This document shows positions 1 to 21,845 of a stretch of DNA of 64,000 nucleotides, in pieces (positions within the stretch are counted from its first letter, which is position 1; every line of letters starts with the position of its first letter). Both the position numbers and the translations under genes were made by a program. The notes below the pieces were generated by a model, which was not told the DNA's origin, did not search any database, and saw only the letters and a list, made by a program, of their open reading frames with translations. Source of the DNA: Escarpia spicata (Eukaryota > Annelida > Polychaeta > Sabellida > Siboglinidae); NCBI GenBank assembly GCA_963995525.1, contig OZ023206.1, positions 46,887,357-46,951,356 on the forward strand, in the 5' to 3' direction.

Positions 1-1490
1 AATTTTTTTGTTGTCGCATATGTTTACTTTCCATGTTTCACATCCATACAGTAACACTGATTTGACCAGAGTATTGTATAATCTGAGTTTAGTTTTTAAT
101 GTGTACACATTTGAGTTCCATATCTGCTTGAGTTTCATGAATGATGTCCTTGCTTTTCGTATTCTGTTGTTAATATCTCCTCCTCCTTGCTTGCTGACGT
201 TTGCGCCCAGGTATGTATATTTCTCTACTTCATTCAGTTGTTGATCATCAATCTCTATTCTGTTGTTGCATTTGCTGTTGTTCCTCAGTACTTCAGTTTT
301 CTTTTTATTGATTTTTAGGCCAGTTTTTGATGCGAATGCATTCATTTTTGTTGCCTTTGCTTGCATGTGTCTGTAACTTGATGACATAAGCGCAATGTCA
401 TCTGCAAAGTCCAAGTCTTCAAGTTTTGACATGAATCTCCATCTTATCCCTGTGTTGTTTTCTTCAGTTGTTTTCCTCATTATCCAGTCGATTATTATCA
501 AGAAAAGAAATCCGGACATTACGTCTCCTTGCTTAACTCCAGTTTTTACCTCGAACCACTCAGATTGTTCACCTTCATCTAACACTGCACATGTCCTCGT
601 ACAAAATCTGGACCATTCTGATTATCTTGTATGGGATTCCATAGCTCGCCATGATTTCCCAAAGGCTCTCTTGGTGTACAGAGTCAAATGCCTTTTCGAA
701 GTCTACAAAAGTTACATATAGCGTTGCTTGCCATTCCACTACCTGTTCTATTATGTTTCGAAGGATGAATATCTGCTCAACTGTGCTTCGTCCTCTTCTG
801 AAACCTGCTTGTTCATCTCTCAACTTGTTATCAACTCCATATCTTATTCTGTCTATTATCACTCTTCCGAACACTTTACTAGGGACAGCTGTTAGAGTAA
901 TACCTCTCCAGTTTCCGCACTCTGTAAGGTTACCTTTCTTTGGTATTTTAACAATCAGTCCTTGTTTCCACGTCTTTGGTACTTTTTCTTGTTCCCAAAT
1001 TGTTTTGAATAAGCTTAGAAGCCAATTCTCTGTTGTCGCCATGTCTGCTTTCAACAATTCTGCTGTAATGTCATCTTTACCTGCAGCTTTCCCATTCTTT
1101 AGCTTCCTCAGTGCTGATCTAATCTCTGTTTTTGTTATAGAGTATGTGCTGATTTCATCTATGATTGGATCTAATTCAATATCTATAACGGGGTCATCGG
1201 GCATAGGTCTATTAAGGACTTCTTCAAAATGCTCCTTCCATCTTGTCCGCTTGGCTGGTCCTTCAGTCATTAGGTTTCCAGATTTGTCTTTTACTGCATT
1301 CGCTGTTTTGTGTTTGTCGTTACTAAGTGTCTTTGTGATGTTGTAGACTTCTTTCATCCTTCCATTCCCGGCTGCTTTCTCTGCTTCTGCAGCCAGGTTG
1401 TCTACCCACTTTCTTTTATCTTGTCTCATGTCTTTCTTTTCGGCTCTACGCAAAGGTAAAATTGTGTTCTTCTGCAAAGCGCGAAGTTAA
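1..1490 (-). mobile_element. LINE (non-LTR retrotransposon) fragment, 5'-truncated, frameshifted
   Basis: Minus-strand translation gives a reverse transcriptase. A 300-codon open stretch (575-1477) carries the N-terminal RT blocks: NGKAAGKDDITAELL, then NWRGITL, then QAGFRRGRSTVEQI, then the first catalytic Asp in FVDFEKAFDSVH. The frame breaks near 575-585. The next frame continues with VKTGVKQGDVMSG and, at about 380-405, the FADD catalytic motif. It then runs to a thumb/C-terminal region with YGCETW at the window start. No endonuclease domain is present on the 5' side, so the copy is truncated at about 1490. The RT style resembles RTE-like elements of invertebrates, but clade assignment is tentative. 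It lies antisense upstream of the EGF exon, probably inside an intron of that gene. Dead copy. Confidence 0.85.
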
Positions 1491-1700
1491 ATTTCAGTTA
1501 ACAATAACGAGAACAACGGTGATGCCTGTGGTAAAAGTGATCTTAGTCTACCACAGGCAACATAAATACTTTAAATAAATCCGCATACATTCTTCTATTT
1601 GAACGAAAGTCGTGAAAATTGGCGATGAGTGAATAGGTCAATGTTGTATAACAACATATTAATAGAAACACAATTTTAGTAGTAGTGATTTTATTTCCAG

Positions 1701-10391
<8,691 letters not shown>

Positions 10392-10496
10392 GTATGGTGG
10401 TGAGAATCGAATGAAAAACGTGGATTATTCTTTTGCGCTAACATCATCAAATCACAATGCGTCGTGACATTTTGCAACACGGATTAGTTTTGTGCA

Positions 10497-10502
10497 AATA
10501 AA
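10497..10502 (+). terminator. Polyadenylation signal AATAAA
   Basis: The canonical hexamer lies 106 bp downstream of the membrane-protein stop codon, on the same strand. Confidence 0.6.
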
Positions 10503-12640
10503 TCAATATAAAGTATGAACGAAGACAGATACAACATTAATGAAGGTTTCTAAAAGGAAATTATAGCTTATCGGTATTATGACAACAATATTTAAATTCA
10601 CAATTTCTGTCGCAACAGTATTTGTATATATGTTCGAAGCTGGTGCAGCATTAGTGTAGGTTTCTGTACGCTAAATAATTAAGGATTGTCACTTAAGAGA
10701 GTAAAGGTCCGCTGCCATAGCTCCACAAATGTTGTGCGTAATACTATAGTTCCGCTATATCAAAGGAAATACTACGCTTCCACTAAATGTTACACAATCA
10801 GCAGTGAACGTGTGTAATTGTTGCTATTGTATTGTCACCACCACATGGAGCATTGTTGTTCTCCTCGACGTTCACTGTCTTCAGGGGTGAGGCTGGCTTG
10901 GATACGTCGACATTTTCTTTCTTATATGCATATACAAATATTAATGTGCAACTTTACATCAGCACCAGTTTCTTATTAAATTGTTATACTACTTAATATG
11001 TTTGACATTTCTTCATATGGCAAAACAACGTTACCATGTGTAGATAATGATAGTTATAAATATGACACATTTTATATTCATGTTGTTTATGTTTGTCACA
11101 AACAAAATCAGTTAAATATTTGCTATATCAGAAATGTCGCATTCAAATTTTTGTATTGAGTGTGTATGTTCCATCGGACTGGATACGATGCAATACGCAT
11201 ACATAGTTTAGTGTTGTTCAACATATACGTAAAGATGAATTCCTGAGTTCTTGCATAGCGCGCTATTCAGTCACTAGGACTGCTCAGAATGCGTTGCATT
11301 TCATTGTTTGACAGCCTTGTTCAATCGAACATCGTCTCGAGTTATCTGGGTATAGTCATCGTCTTGTTATTCTCGTGTTTATGCTATTCGTTGTTCACTG
11401 TCATATTTATTATGATATCCAAGATGTAGTGCAGCACAGGGTACATGTGACGCAAACGATATGTGTGTGGTTTTGTGCGACAGACTGATCAGAACTTGTA
11501 CCAGAATAAAATTCATACTGATATCAGCGATAAGACTACTAGTACAGTTGACATGCATCTTGTTAATATAGTGTGACTCCTGCCTGTGACTCCAACTCCG
11601 AAAAACAGCGACGGAAAGGGGTAAACACAACACTATTCACATAGATTACTATTTCCTCTGTTACTACGCAAACATTTTGGCCATACCTCAGGAATTTTTA
11701 AGACCTTGATGGCGTCTCCCCACTACTAATTCTATAAATATTGATGGTGTGGGAGAGCTCGAAACCTCCAATTTACTGCACTAAAGGTCTTGTCAACATG
11801 CCTTCAAAGGGGTAAAGTTCTACAAGTATATGGGCCAGATACTATCTTCTCATGTAAAGGAATCAAAAACCTTCTAAGCAACCTACGAATAAAATTATTA
11901 AAGACATTGGTCCAGACTTAAACCCCGTCAGGCTACACAAGGAGTATTAAAATTAAATAAAACTGGTGCTATTTTAAAATGTATTCATCTGTAATATCTC
12001 CTTAAAAAAAAGAGAACTATCCGATTCATTGGCGGACGGTAACCATGCGCCATATTAAACAATATATATAAATATTCCCAAATACTATCGACCCATCTCT
12101 CAGTCATGTGCATGTTGTAAGCTTAACATGTCCTCACCCATCCCATCATGAACATATAAAAATGCAACATACGTTTTCTTATTGCTAGGACATTTAAGAA
12201 TGCATTTACACAGCTTGCCATAAATTAACATTCTATGCCTACGGAATAACTTCGTCCCCCCTCCATTATCTACTCGGTTCCCCAAAACATGTCATAACTA
12301 TTACATTGAAGCACTATGGGAATACTGGGAGTTGCATGGTAACTATTGCAATCATTTTGATATTAACAGGTAAACACGCTAATACTTTTTCGTTTTTGGC
12401 AAACCAAGATCCCCACCCCATTAAGCGTTTCGTCACGTTGACCCGGAGATTTCCACCCCCTAAGTATAGAAAATTACATGGATGATCCCACAGTGACGCA
12501 AATTAATGACGTATGTGTTGTCATGCCGTAATTATGTTTACTGTCAACTACTTCTAACAGTCGAATGGTGTTGCCGGAAACATAACTATTTATTCTGTTA
12601 CACCTATGTATTAACAATTAGCCTGCTTGACAAAAACCTA
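10503..12640. other. Intergenic, no gene seen
   Basis: AT-rich sequence downstream of the membrane-protein polyadenylation signal. I find no long open frame, recognisable domain or clear repeat pair within it. Confidence 0.5.
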
Positions 12641-12679
12641 GAGCCTATGATATATAATGGCAATCATTAGTCAGGCTGT

Positions 12680-13075
12680 TCATGTCATGTCGTCCACAAA
12701 CGTTGTGAGTCGCCACACATACAAAACATTTCCCCAAAAAATCTTTATTGTGACATCTACACCGCTTGCAGTGAAAACTTGTTTTATATGTATAAATGTA
12801 TCGAATTTGAATATCGTATTTTAAGAACAAGTAAGAACATGCATACACACATAAACTACTACTCATTATAAACTGTTTTCCATACGTGTGAAATGTTAAG
12901 CGTTTATTACCAGTGCGATGAAAGTGCAGTTCTTCTTTGGGAAACCATTCTTGAGAAAAAAAAACGCACGTTACATTTGATTGTTTTTTTCTTACCAGTG
13001 TGAATACGCATGTGTGTCTTTAAATGATCACCTATTCAAAATTGTGAGCCTCACGTATCACATCGGCCTCTAAGT
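12680..13075 (-). pseudogene. Relic C2H2 zinc-finger segment
   Basis: Minus-strand reading of about 12957-13063 gives CDT-stop-GSQF-stop-IGDHLKTHMRIHTGKKK...KCNV. This is the finger consensus of the array at 57-60 kb (CDTCGAQF...[17 protein letters not shown]) with the second Cys and a Ser turned into stops. Further downstream on the same strand, HFHRTGNK and FHTYGKQF look like a second finger with lost cysteines. A stretch with FHCKRC near 12770 may be a third. Clearly dead. Confidence 0.65.
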
Positions 13076-13529
13076 ACATAGACAATGACTCGTGGATTGG
13101 GAGCAGCTCACCACGGTGGAAGTGTGGTGGGTGGAAGTAAAACGCTAGTTTTCAATTCAACTTAATTGTCTGTACCTCGGTGGCGCAAACACTACACGCC
13201 ACGAAGGCATCAACATGTATTACTTGCATAATGCCGAGTATTCATTCAAGATGGTGGAAATAAAACTACGACCGCAGTAGAAGCTATATCATATCGAAAT
13301 TCCACGAAGTGGAAAATCATTTTTTTTATCTAAATGACACCATTTAAGTCAGACATGACGTTTATTACAAATAACAATAATACATTTTGTGTTTCACAAC
13401 TAATGTATTACTAATTAATTTTAGTATTATTTGATATTTTGTTGGCTTATATAGGCTTATGTTAGCTTTGCTCAGTGCGTAGTTCGACACGTGGATGCAT
13501 CCGACAACGGGCGAGCGAGACGATTGAGA

Positions 13530-13800
13530 TCAACCATCAGCAAATGAATCCAGGAGCGTAAAGTTGCCACCGTCGATGCCGATCGAGGCGATTGTTTTTC
13601 GGCTGTCCAACGTTGTCGGAAACATCCACTGCCTAGGAACTATCTCGGCGGTGAACGTTGCTCGATCGACGCGGTTCGAAGCGAAGTTAGGGATTATCTC
13701 CGAATGACGATGTCCGATAAAACTACTCTCGTCTGGTGGAGGGGGATTATCATAGACAGTGTCGACTGGCGTCGAACATCGATATGTTTCGCTTCGGACA
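13530..13800 (-). CDS. Possible terminal exon of an unknown minus-strand gene
   Basis: Open minus-strand frame ending at 13530. It is noticeably richer in G, C and CpG than its surroundings. It encodes a polar segment (SETYRCSTPVDTVYDNPPPP..., then HRHSEIIPNFASNRVDR..., ending DSFADG). The YDNPPPP tract would suit a cytoplasmic tail. A weak acceptor-like AG lies near 13797. No partner exons upstream on this strand (13.9-20 kb) were recognised, so this may be a lone fragment. Confidence 0.35.
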
Positions 13801-13969
13801 TATATTAATAGTATCATTATAATCAATGTTTACAAACTTCCATATAGAGTGAGGGTGAGGTTTGAGGCCAGATGAACGTCTGATTCTTTCGTCTGATACT
13901 GGACATCGATGTACTGAGATGATCCCTTGATCTATCGTGGCCACTGATGAACGCTTTAGAGCTGCAATG

Positions 13970-14425
13970 GTGGTCTATGGAACGATATTAGGGCCATATT
14001 TCCATAATACTATATGCAATATTTTGTTTTGCATTTTTAAATGTCATCATGCGTGAAGTCCTTCAATTATTCCAAGTACAAAGTCATTGTGCATGGTTAT
14101 GTTCTAACCTTGACGTTCTACTTCAATCATTATGTTTATATCCAGTTGAGTTCCGATTACTTTAAATTAAATAATGAATAGAAGCTAAGAGTATGAACAG
14201 AAAGTATAATGTACAAACTACAATAGTGCACTTTGCCAGAATACATACTCGTTAACCTTTTGTGTTGGTGTCGTCCCTAGCGGACTACACCGAACTACAC
14301 CAATTTTTCAAATACTGAAATTTCCCTTTGATTTTGTTAATATATTGATACCAACTTAGAATTTAAGTGTGAAATGCGGTGTTTCGTAACAAGCACACAT
14401 TTATGTGGTTAAACAATCTAAAAAA
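13970..14425 (-). repeat. Inverted repeat pair, left member
   Basis: Reverse complement matches 20030-20415 over its length. Shared blocks include TGTTTAACCACATAA, ACGAAACACCGCATT, TTGGTGTAGTTCGGTGTAG, GGTTAACGAGTA, TATTCTGGCAAAG, ATGATTGAAG and ATCGTTCCATA. This member carries about 60 bp not in the other. It could be two oppositely oriented MITE-like insertions or the ends of one larger element. Confidence 0.8.
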
Positions 14426-14429
14426 ATTG

Positions 14430-16300
14430 GAAATATTTAGCGAAGCAACCCGAAGGTGTTCTGGACGGGATGCGAGTCGGCTTGCATGGGGACAGGCGGC
14501 CATCGTAGACGGTAGAGGTAGCTCCGTACAGAGGGTAAATATTTAATACGTTTGTTTGCTTTTTTATATTTATATGGTGTGCATTTATATGCAAAATATT
14601 TACTAAGTAAGGTAGACCATAAGGGGTATTACCCGATGTGATATCGAGTTAACCGTTTTCTTTATTCTTTCGAACGCAATCATGGAACGTTTCTAAGTTT
14701 GTGCATCACAATCATATTCATTCAAGCCTAGGTCTAGGAATAAGGCCGGCCACATAACATTCAAAACAACACCCGTAGGCGTAGCCGCCATAGGCGCAGC
14801 CGTACGGGAAGGTCGGGACCCGTGATCATAGGGAAGCTTTGAATCACTCCCTGTAACTTTGTTATTACTATACTTATCATACTTTTATTTTATGTTTTTT
14901 TTTCTGTAGAAACAGGTCATGCAAATTAAACCTCACGGATATATGATTGGAATAATTACGCCGGACAAATAAAGGCGCGCAAAATCATGATCATACGCGT
15001 TTTAATTTGTTGTTGTTGTAAATGTGGGTGTTGATGGTTTATATGTCACAAGGTGCGTAGATACACATGTTTTTATTGTCAGGATGTGTCCCTCACTGAT
15101 TGTAGCAGGATCCCAAGTCAAAAGGTCAAATGCACGACACGTAGTCCAATTATTCTGGTGCTGGTAGTATAGTTTATTTCACAACAAGACCCTGCATATC
15201 ATATATATGACTATAACAAAGATGTTTACTATAATAAAACAATATATTACACACGACGCAAACACCTTCCAGGTATCACATCTAAACAACACTGGTAAAT
15301 GCTTAACACATATCAACTGAGAAATATAGAATACAGAATACGCACACGCATACGCACACACATGCACACTATAAACCTATTAATCACCATCATCACTCAC
15401 GGACCAGAATTGAAAATGTATAGATATTCATTATATTAACGCAGTAAGTAAATAACAACAAGATTTACTATGTTCACTATTACTCATATGCACCCGGCAC
15501 ATTTATCAAGAACCATATACCTTCCATAACTATCTGTTTGTAGTAATACACAAATATAAAACTTAAGCTTCTCGTTATATTATCCACTAGGAGTAGGACT
15601 CCTGCTGTCATTCGTAAAATATATATCAATAGTACATGATTATTGTATATCTGTCCACAGTTCAGGCCTCCACATTGACCAGATACTGGTGATATCATTC
15701 ACATTGAGGTGTCGGTGATGATTATGTCCAGCTTCGGACACACAGTAAACACAATAGCCGAGGTTGTATTTGAATATTTCTAATCAAATGTAATGGTTAA
15801 CTGTATATGACCCACACAATGACAACTGCACCTCATCAATTCAGCAATCGTTGTAACCTTGCTTCATAACCTGGCTACAAAGCTCCTAATTACAAAGACA
15901 ATATCTGCCTATGTACCTAACGCAGTATACCGCCACACACCCACAGATGAACGGTTTTAACCGACCACTTTAAAACCCACAGGTTGTAACATGGTTAAAA
16001 CCGGGCAAATTTATCCTTTACAAAGTGGCCAGAACTAGTCAATACCTAGTTTGGTGAATAATTGTAAGCAATGTTTCTGTAATTACTTGTTCGCCAACTA
16101 TAAATACAATCCAGATGTCATAAGACACCTTCAACTTGGATAACAAACAATATAAGTAGTATGTTAGGTTGAAATCGTTGGACGGTGGCTCGGCGCGGTG
16201 CAAGTGCTAAACGTATTTTGGCTTACAATGTTAACTGATTGGAACATAGTTACGGATTCCAACTTGCAACGACGGATAACGGATTTGTCAGACGTTTTGT
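14430..16300. other. Non-coding interior, left half
   Basis: No supported gene. A GC-rich patch at 14440-14545 stands out. 14765-14805 holds a small inverted repeat around GGCGTAGCCGCC and GGCGCAGCCG. 15950-16030 repeats GGTTTTAACC-like words also seen at 19890-19980. Confidence 0.4.
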
Positions 16301-16330
16301 ACCCCAAGTTAAAAGATAGGGGCTAAATTC

Positions 16331-16429
16331 CATATTAAAAGATAAGAATTTCGGTGAATTTAGGTCCGGAGGTTTTTCCAGTAATTTTACGTATGGAAGT
16401 TTTTTAAATAATTCTTATCTTTTAATATG
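16331..16429. repeat. 99-bp hairpin with perfect 20-bp inverted repeats
   Basis: CATATTAAAAGATAAGAATT at 16331-16350 is the exact reverse complement of 16410-16429, with 59 bp between. This is the shape of a very short MITE or a hairpin. I see no clear target-site duplication. Confidence 0.85.
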
Positions 16430-19400
16430 TACAAGTTCATTGTAGCGTTTACACATTTTTTCACTCCAGGGCTATAATAACAAAATATACCGAACAGCAT
16501 TTGAACCTGTCACACACGACACTGGTACGTTTTATCAACCCTAATTCCATTTACCGTACAGGTTCACTATGTCTTTTAAGCCTACTACTATGCGGGTATA
16601 CCATTAATATGTACGACCAAACTGGTTTGAACCGGTATTCGCTATGCAAATCTGAACTTGTTTAGAACTTACAATGTAACAAAAACGTATTGACGTGACG
16701 TAGTGAAAGGAAGGCCCATCTAAGATAAGGTGTTACCGTACATAACCTGTCATTAATGACGAATTATTAATTAAACGAGGCGGGTTGTATACGAAAGATT
16801 GAATACTTATTGGCCTAGGTTATAACGGATCCTATATATGTATAGAACCTGCGTATAGCTTACAATGGTTATAAAATAGGATCGTCTTACTAAATCAGTC
16901 AACCTGGCGTTTATTTGCGTAAGTACGTGTGATAATTCGGTCCAATTGGTAGCAATTTGGTTCACAAGCATGTGGATATTGGACGTATGTAAATAATATT
17001 GTTCAATAAGGTCATTAAATAAGTACGCGTGGCAATTAGGTTCAACTGGTAGTTATTCTTTCAAACTTGCAGACACTTGCAACTTGCGCGTGTCTATGTT
17101 GTTCCAATTTAGGTAATAACATAGGTCAATGATATCATTAAAACAAAGAGCTTTCAAAGGAGCTATCTGCATTGCGCTCTACATGACGTAACCATATTAA
17201 CAGGACCGCGTGCCTCAACATTAAGTTAAGGTTGAAGAAACTATATTTGTAGTGGTCCTCAAGGACAAATACAGTCAAGACCAACACATGGTCTATATAA
17301 ACATACTTACTCGCAATTCAGTACAACCGGTACAACGATTCATGTTTAAGTCCCTTCGTCAACGCCTTGATGTTTCTGAGCTGTACGTCTATTTTCATCT
17401 TGACCTTTCTAAAAGCACACGAGAACTAGTTCCTGGACAAAAGTAAAACTTTTACAGAGATACTAGACAACTATCAACAGTGTAGTCCATCATTTTAGCT
17501 TCGTAGAATATTCTGGAACACTTATGAGTTCGGTAGCATTACACTATTTATTACTCTGAGGTCCAAGCTTATTTTGGCACGCCCACGTGATCTTTCGGCA
17601 CGCTCACGTGACCTTTATTTTCTATAGAAACGCGCTGCTCTCACAACCGGGTCATTAGTAAAGGTAAAGGTGTCCCATCTTGTTTGGCATGTAGAATTTC
17701 GTCGAAGGAAAGGATCGCCAGTCGTTGTAGATAAATGTGTCCAGTCTTGTTTCGGCATCGCTAATTTCGTGAAGATAATCGTCGGGCTCTTGTTATAGTC
17801 AGCGAGCGAGACGGGGAGACTCGGCGGTGACGGACGGTGGTCTGGATCTCGCGTCGTATCGTCGAGCGCTTGTTGTAGAAAACAAAACGTTTCTTATCAG
17901 AGCCAAACACATTCTCACGAAAAGGGTATCATTACCTCCAGAAGTGGTGCACTTGTACCAAACAATGTGTATAATTTTTTATTTGTTCAATTGGAGCAGT
18001 ATTCGCCCCACTTACCGAGTCGGGCGCATCCAGATCATTTTAAATGTTAGGTTGACGGAAATCGATTTACATTCATTGCATCCAACATTATGTAACGTGT
18101 TTTAGCCGGCATGAAACCGTCTTTAAAATAAATTTGAGTTTTGGCTTAATTTTAGTTAATTAGAACACTAATGAAGTTCGTTATTTTAATTCTTCTCATA
18201 ACCTTTCTGGTCGATATCTGGATGTGTCTCAGTTGGTTTTAAAACGTGATGATTTTGAAAGTTTTATTTATAATTTACCGCATAAAGACATCTTGAATTG
18301 GGCCCTTCTTCAGCGGCCAATCTCATAGTTTGTCTATGAAAATGGTTACTAATGTAACATTTTATATTTACTCCATCCTAAACCATCGTATAGGTACTAG
18401 CGGCATGGGTTTCGGGTGAGAGGTCCTTTAATTTGTTTTACTTATATTCACAAACGTTCTGCATTTACTTATTTTTAGTTTGAAAGACACTTGTCATTGC
18501 TGAATGATCCTGAGTGTGTTCTACTCGTGTGACCCCTTTAGCGGTCCTTCTTGTAATTTTCTTCTACGGTGTCGGACTGCTAGATGTATGCATGTAATAT
18601 TAACTTGTCCGTGTGATTGACAGTTGACAATTTAGTTATTGTATTCTATTGAACAACGCGACACAGCACCACTATTTTATAAACAATTCAACTAACACTG
18701 ATGCGGTCAGTACTATATATGTGGTACTCTGTTATTCAATACACATCGACTGTTTAGATCCATCAGTGAACATTCCAACCCGACCAAGACGGATTAGTCT
18801 ATGGACAGCAGCGCTGTGGTATATTACAACATCCACCATTTATAATTCAAATCAACATTGGCAAACATTAGCCCTTTAAGTTGTTTAACTAAGCGTAAGC
18901 CAGGAAGTCCATAATGATAATAAAATGCTTGTGTTGTTCTCAGAAGAGACAGTGCTAAGCAAGCCTTGTGCCAGTAACTGCAATATGAGTGTTTTGAAGG
19001 GTTATGTGCACTCAAACCAGACAACCTGCAATCGTAGTAAGAGTATGATACTATCTTGCTTGAGTAAAAGGTTAAAGAACAAAGGGGATGCTGAACTTTG
19101 GACATTAGCAAATGATAATTAATCTTCTCTGCAAACAGTAACGTTGGTATCTTCTATGCTTCTAGTAAAACTGGAGTACACAGGGAGTGAGAAAGCAGAG
19201 AACTGCTGTTCAAAGAACTGCAGCTCATGCTTAGTAGTTGTTAGCAAGTAGTTCTGCTGGTGGTTGTTTTATTTTGGTCTTTCACAAAAAATACATATCC
19301 AAAAATGTTACAATTTTACATATATTTTATAATTTATACGTATCAATTTATATATAAAAACGTGGTAAATGTATTTCCATTTCGATCAATTCATTAAGTT

Positions 19401-20029
19401 CACCTTACTTTGCGGAAGTCAATGCCAATTCAATTGCAGTTCAATATGTTCAAATTTGTGCATTTTTTATTTATTAAATTACAATTCAATTATTAACTGA
19501 TCCCGGGTATGTTAGTGACTGTGTTTATCTGTTAAATCAACAATACAAATGGCATTAATATTTTGTAATTCTGTCTTTAAATGTAGATATTGAAATTGTT
19601 CTCACTAGGTAAGGCAACATCTCGGAACGTCCAATTTCAGACGAAATTACTTCCGTGTGGCATCAGCTTCCCACACTTCCCTTCAAAGGAAGTGTGTAAA
19701 CATTGATATGATGATACCACTATATTAATAGTATCAGTCAAAAGACTCCCCCTTCCCCAACTGAAAGTTAATATGTCGGATATCGGACATCAACTTTCTG
19801 AGATGATCTATAAAATGCATGTGAACTACATCTGTACTACATTAGTGATAGACGTTTGGTGGCTGTTGGTGTAGTTGCAAGCTGTTAAATAGTATTCACA
19901 CGTTTTGCCCGGTTTTAACAAGTTTTGCCTAGATTTAACCGTATTTTAACCGCTTTACAGCCAAAACAGGTTTTGACCAGCTACAGTTCAACCTAGGCAA
20001 CACCACATTTGAAACAATCTGTTACAATG
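16430..20029. other. Non-coding interior, right half
   Basis: No supported gene. 16917-17015 and 17018-17140 look like a diverged tandem pair (AAGTACGYGTG, then TTGTTC, ending ATTAAA). 17550-17610 has two CACGTG E-boxes about 22 bp apart. A 92-codon open frame at 17827-18105 lacks any recognised motif and I do not call it. Confidence 0.4.
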
Positions 20030-20415
20030 TCAGTGTTTCTAGATTGTTTAACCACATAAGTGTGCGCTTGTCACGAAACACCGCATTCTTCACTGAAATT
20101 CTAAATTATTGTAAATATTAACAAAATCCAAAGGATATTTCAGAATTTGCAATTTGGTGTAGTTCGGTGTAGTTCGCTAGAGGCGCCAACAGCGCATAAG
20201 GTTAACGAGTACGTATTCTGGCAAAGCGCACTCTACTGGATATAAACATAATGATTGAAGCAGAACGTCAATGTTAGAACACAATCACGCACAATGATTT
20301 TGTAATTGGAATATTAGAAGGACATCACGCATGATGACATTTGCAAAATGCAATGCAAAATGGCATGTAGCATGATGGAATTATGGTCCTAAAATATCGT
20401 TCCATACAGGTCGAC
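20030..20415 (+). repeat. Inverted repeat pair, right member
   Basis: Inverted partner of 13970-14425. The two enclose about 5.6 kb in which I recognise no transposase. Similarity by eye is high but with many substitutions, so the pair is not recent. Confidence 0.8.
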
Positions 20416-20639
20416 GTGAAGACCGTCTATCGTCATCAAATCAAGTATGTTGCCAGAAATGCAGACATATAAAATAAGTTGTAGCGCGGAACTACAAGCA
20501 GATGTAGATCAGCAGATCGAAGGTTGCGGGTGGGTGTATACGGTATTATAAGATATAGAAATACGCTAGAGCAAGACCATGTATAGCCGTGAAAACAAGG
20601 ACCAGCAGTTTGTACTGGATATGCCAGCAAACTGGAAGC

Positions 20640-21700
20640 CAGTGCAGTTTGACCAGCACAGATGTTATGTGCTGGTGCTTTCGCTGTCTTGAGATACGTT
20701 TTGCCGCCGAGTTCTGTTCAAATCGTTTATAAGTGCCTCGGTGATGGCTTACAGGACCGCGTTACTGTAGTCCAGCCGCGATGTCAGCAGGGTGTGGACT
20801 AGTGTCTTACACGCATCAGTAGTAAGGTAGTGTTTTATTTTTGAAATTGCGTAGAGGTGGTAGTACGCTAACTTGCACATCCGTGACACATGTGACGACA
20901 CTGTTAGTCCAGAGTCGATTGTAATCCCTATGTTGCGGATGGTCGGTGACGGAACAATGTTGGATACGCATACACTAACACACGAAACGTCATGCAGGTG
21001 TTACGATTTGGTGCCGTGATGATAATAACCTCGGTCTTGTTTTCGTTCAGCAGAACATTGTGGTTTGACATCCACGGCTTCGCTTCTTCGATGCATTGCT
21101 CGATGCGGTCAACAGCATCAGCGGCCTCTCCATCCCGCGTTCCACTCAGGTCAACAAACAGTTGGGCGTCATATGTATAAAGATGGCATTGCAGCGTGTG
21201 CCTTCTGAAGATAGCACCCAATGGCAGAGTGTAGATGAATAAGAGGATTGGGCCTAGAACAGACCCCTGTGGGATGCCAGACTCGATCAATGTTCTATGT
21301 GAGTCGTGGCCACTAATGCACACTGACTGAGTTCGGTTCGACAGGTATGACTCCAGCCATTTCAGTGCGATGTCTTCAATGCCTATGCTGCGCAGCTGGT
21401 TGATTAACATCGAGTGGTCACCAATATAAAACGTCGCACTCATATCGAGCAGCGCTGCGAGCACACCTTTCCTTTTGTCAAGGGAAAGGAGGTGGTCATT
21501 CTGAATGCGCACCACTGCTGTCTCAGTGCTGTGATGTTGTCTGTACGCACTTTGGAAAATGTCCATCAAATTGTTGTTGTCTAGATGCTGGCGAAGTTGG
21601 ACTGCTACGTGGCGCTCCAGTAACTTTGAAAAAAATGACAAGTTCGATATAGGCCGGTAGTTGTTCAGCGAGTCTGAATTAAGGTTTTTGGATCAGTACT
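20640..21700 (-). mobile_element. CR1-like LINE fragment with ruined active site
   Basis: Minus-strand translation of 20928-21641 has RT blocks FSKLLERHVA, FQSAYRQHHSTETA, WLESYLSNRTQ and IPQGSVLGPILLFIYT. The two catalytic motifs are damaged: the block usually FDTIDH reads FYIGDH, and the usual YADD reads YTYD. A frame change near 20990 leads on to a C-terminal region reading toward 20650. No endonuclease is present. Inactive. Confidence 0.8.
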
Positions 21701-21739
21701 TTTTATTATTATTATTTTCATGAACGATGCAATACTCAA

Positions 21740-21845
21740 ACATATCAGACACGTGGATTGACATGTATGCGGATGAGCGAACACTGTATACAGCCAACAA
21801 AAGTGTTGCCAATTTAAACCGGTCACTTATACACATTATTCGAAA
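21740..21845 (+). mobile_element. Tiny RT remnant, opposite strand
   Basis: Plus-strand translation reads DMYADERTLYTANKSVANLN, the YADD block of a LINE RT with Asp changed to Glu. It is bounded by unrelated sequence, so only the palm fragment survives. Confidence 0.5.

Noticed and set aside
651..1346. 231-codon plus-strand frame
   Set aside because: Shadow of the minus-strand reverse transcriptase.
14765..14805. CRISPR-like or structured GC repeat
   Set aside because: Only one short inverted repeat, no repeat-spacer pattern, and the genome is eukaryotic.
17827..18105. 92-codon plus-strand frame
   Set aside because: No motif, no splice support, ordinary composition.
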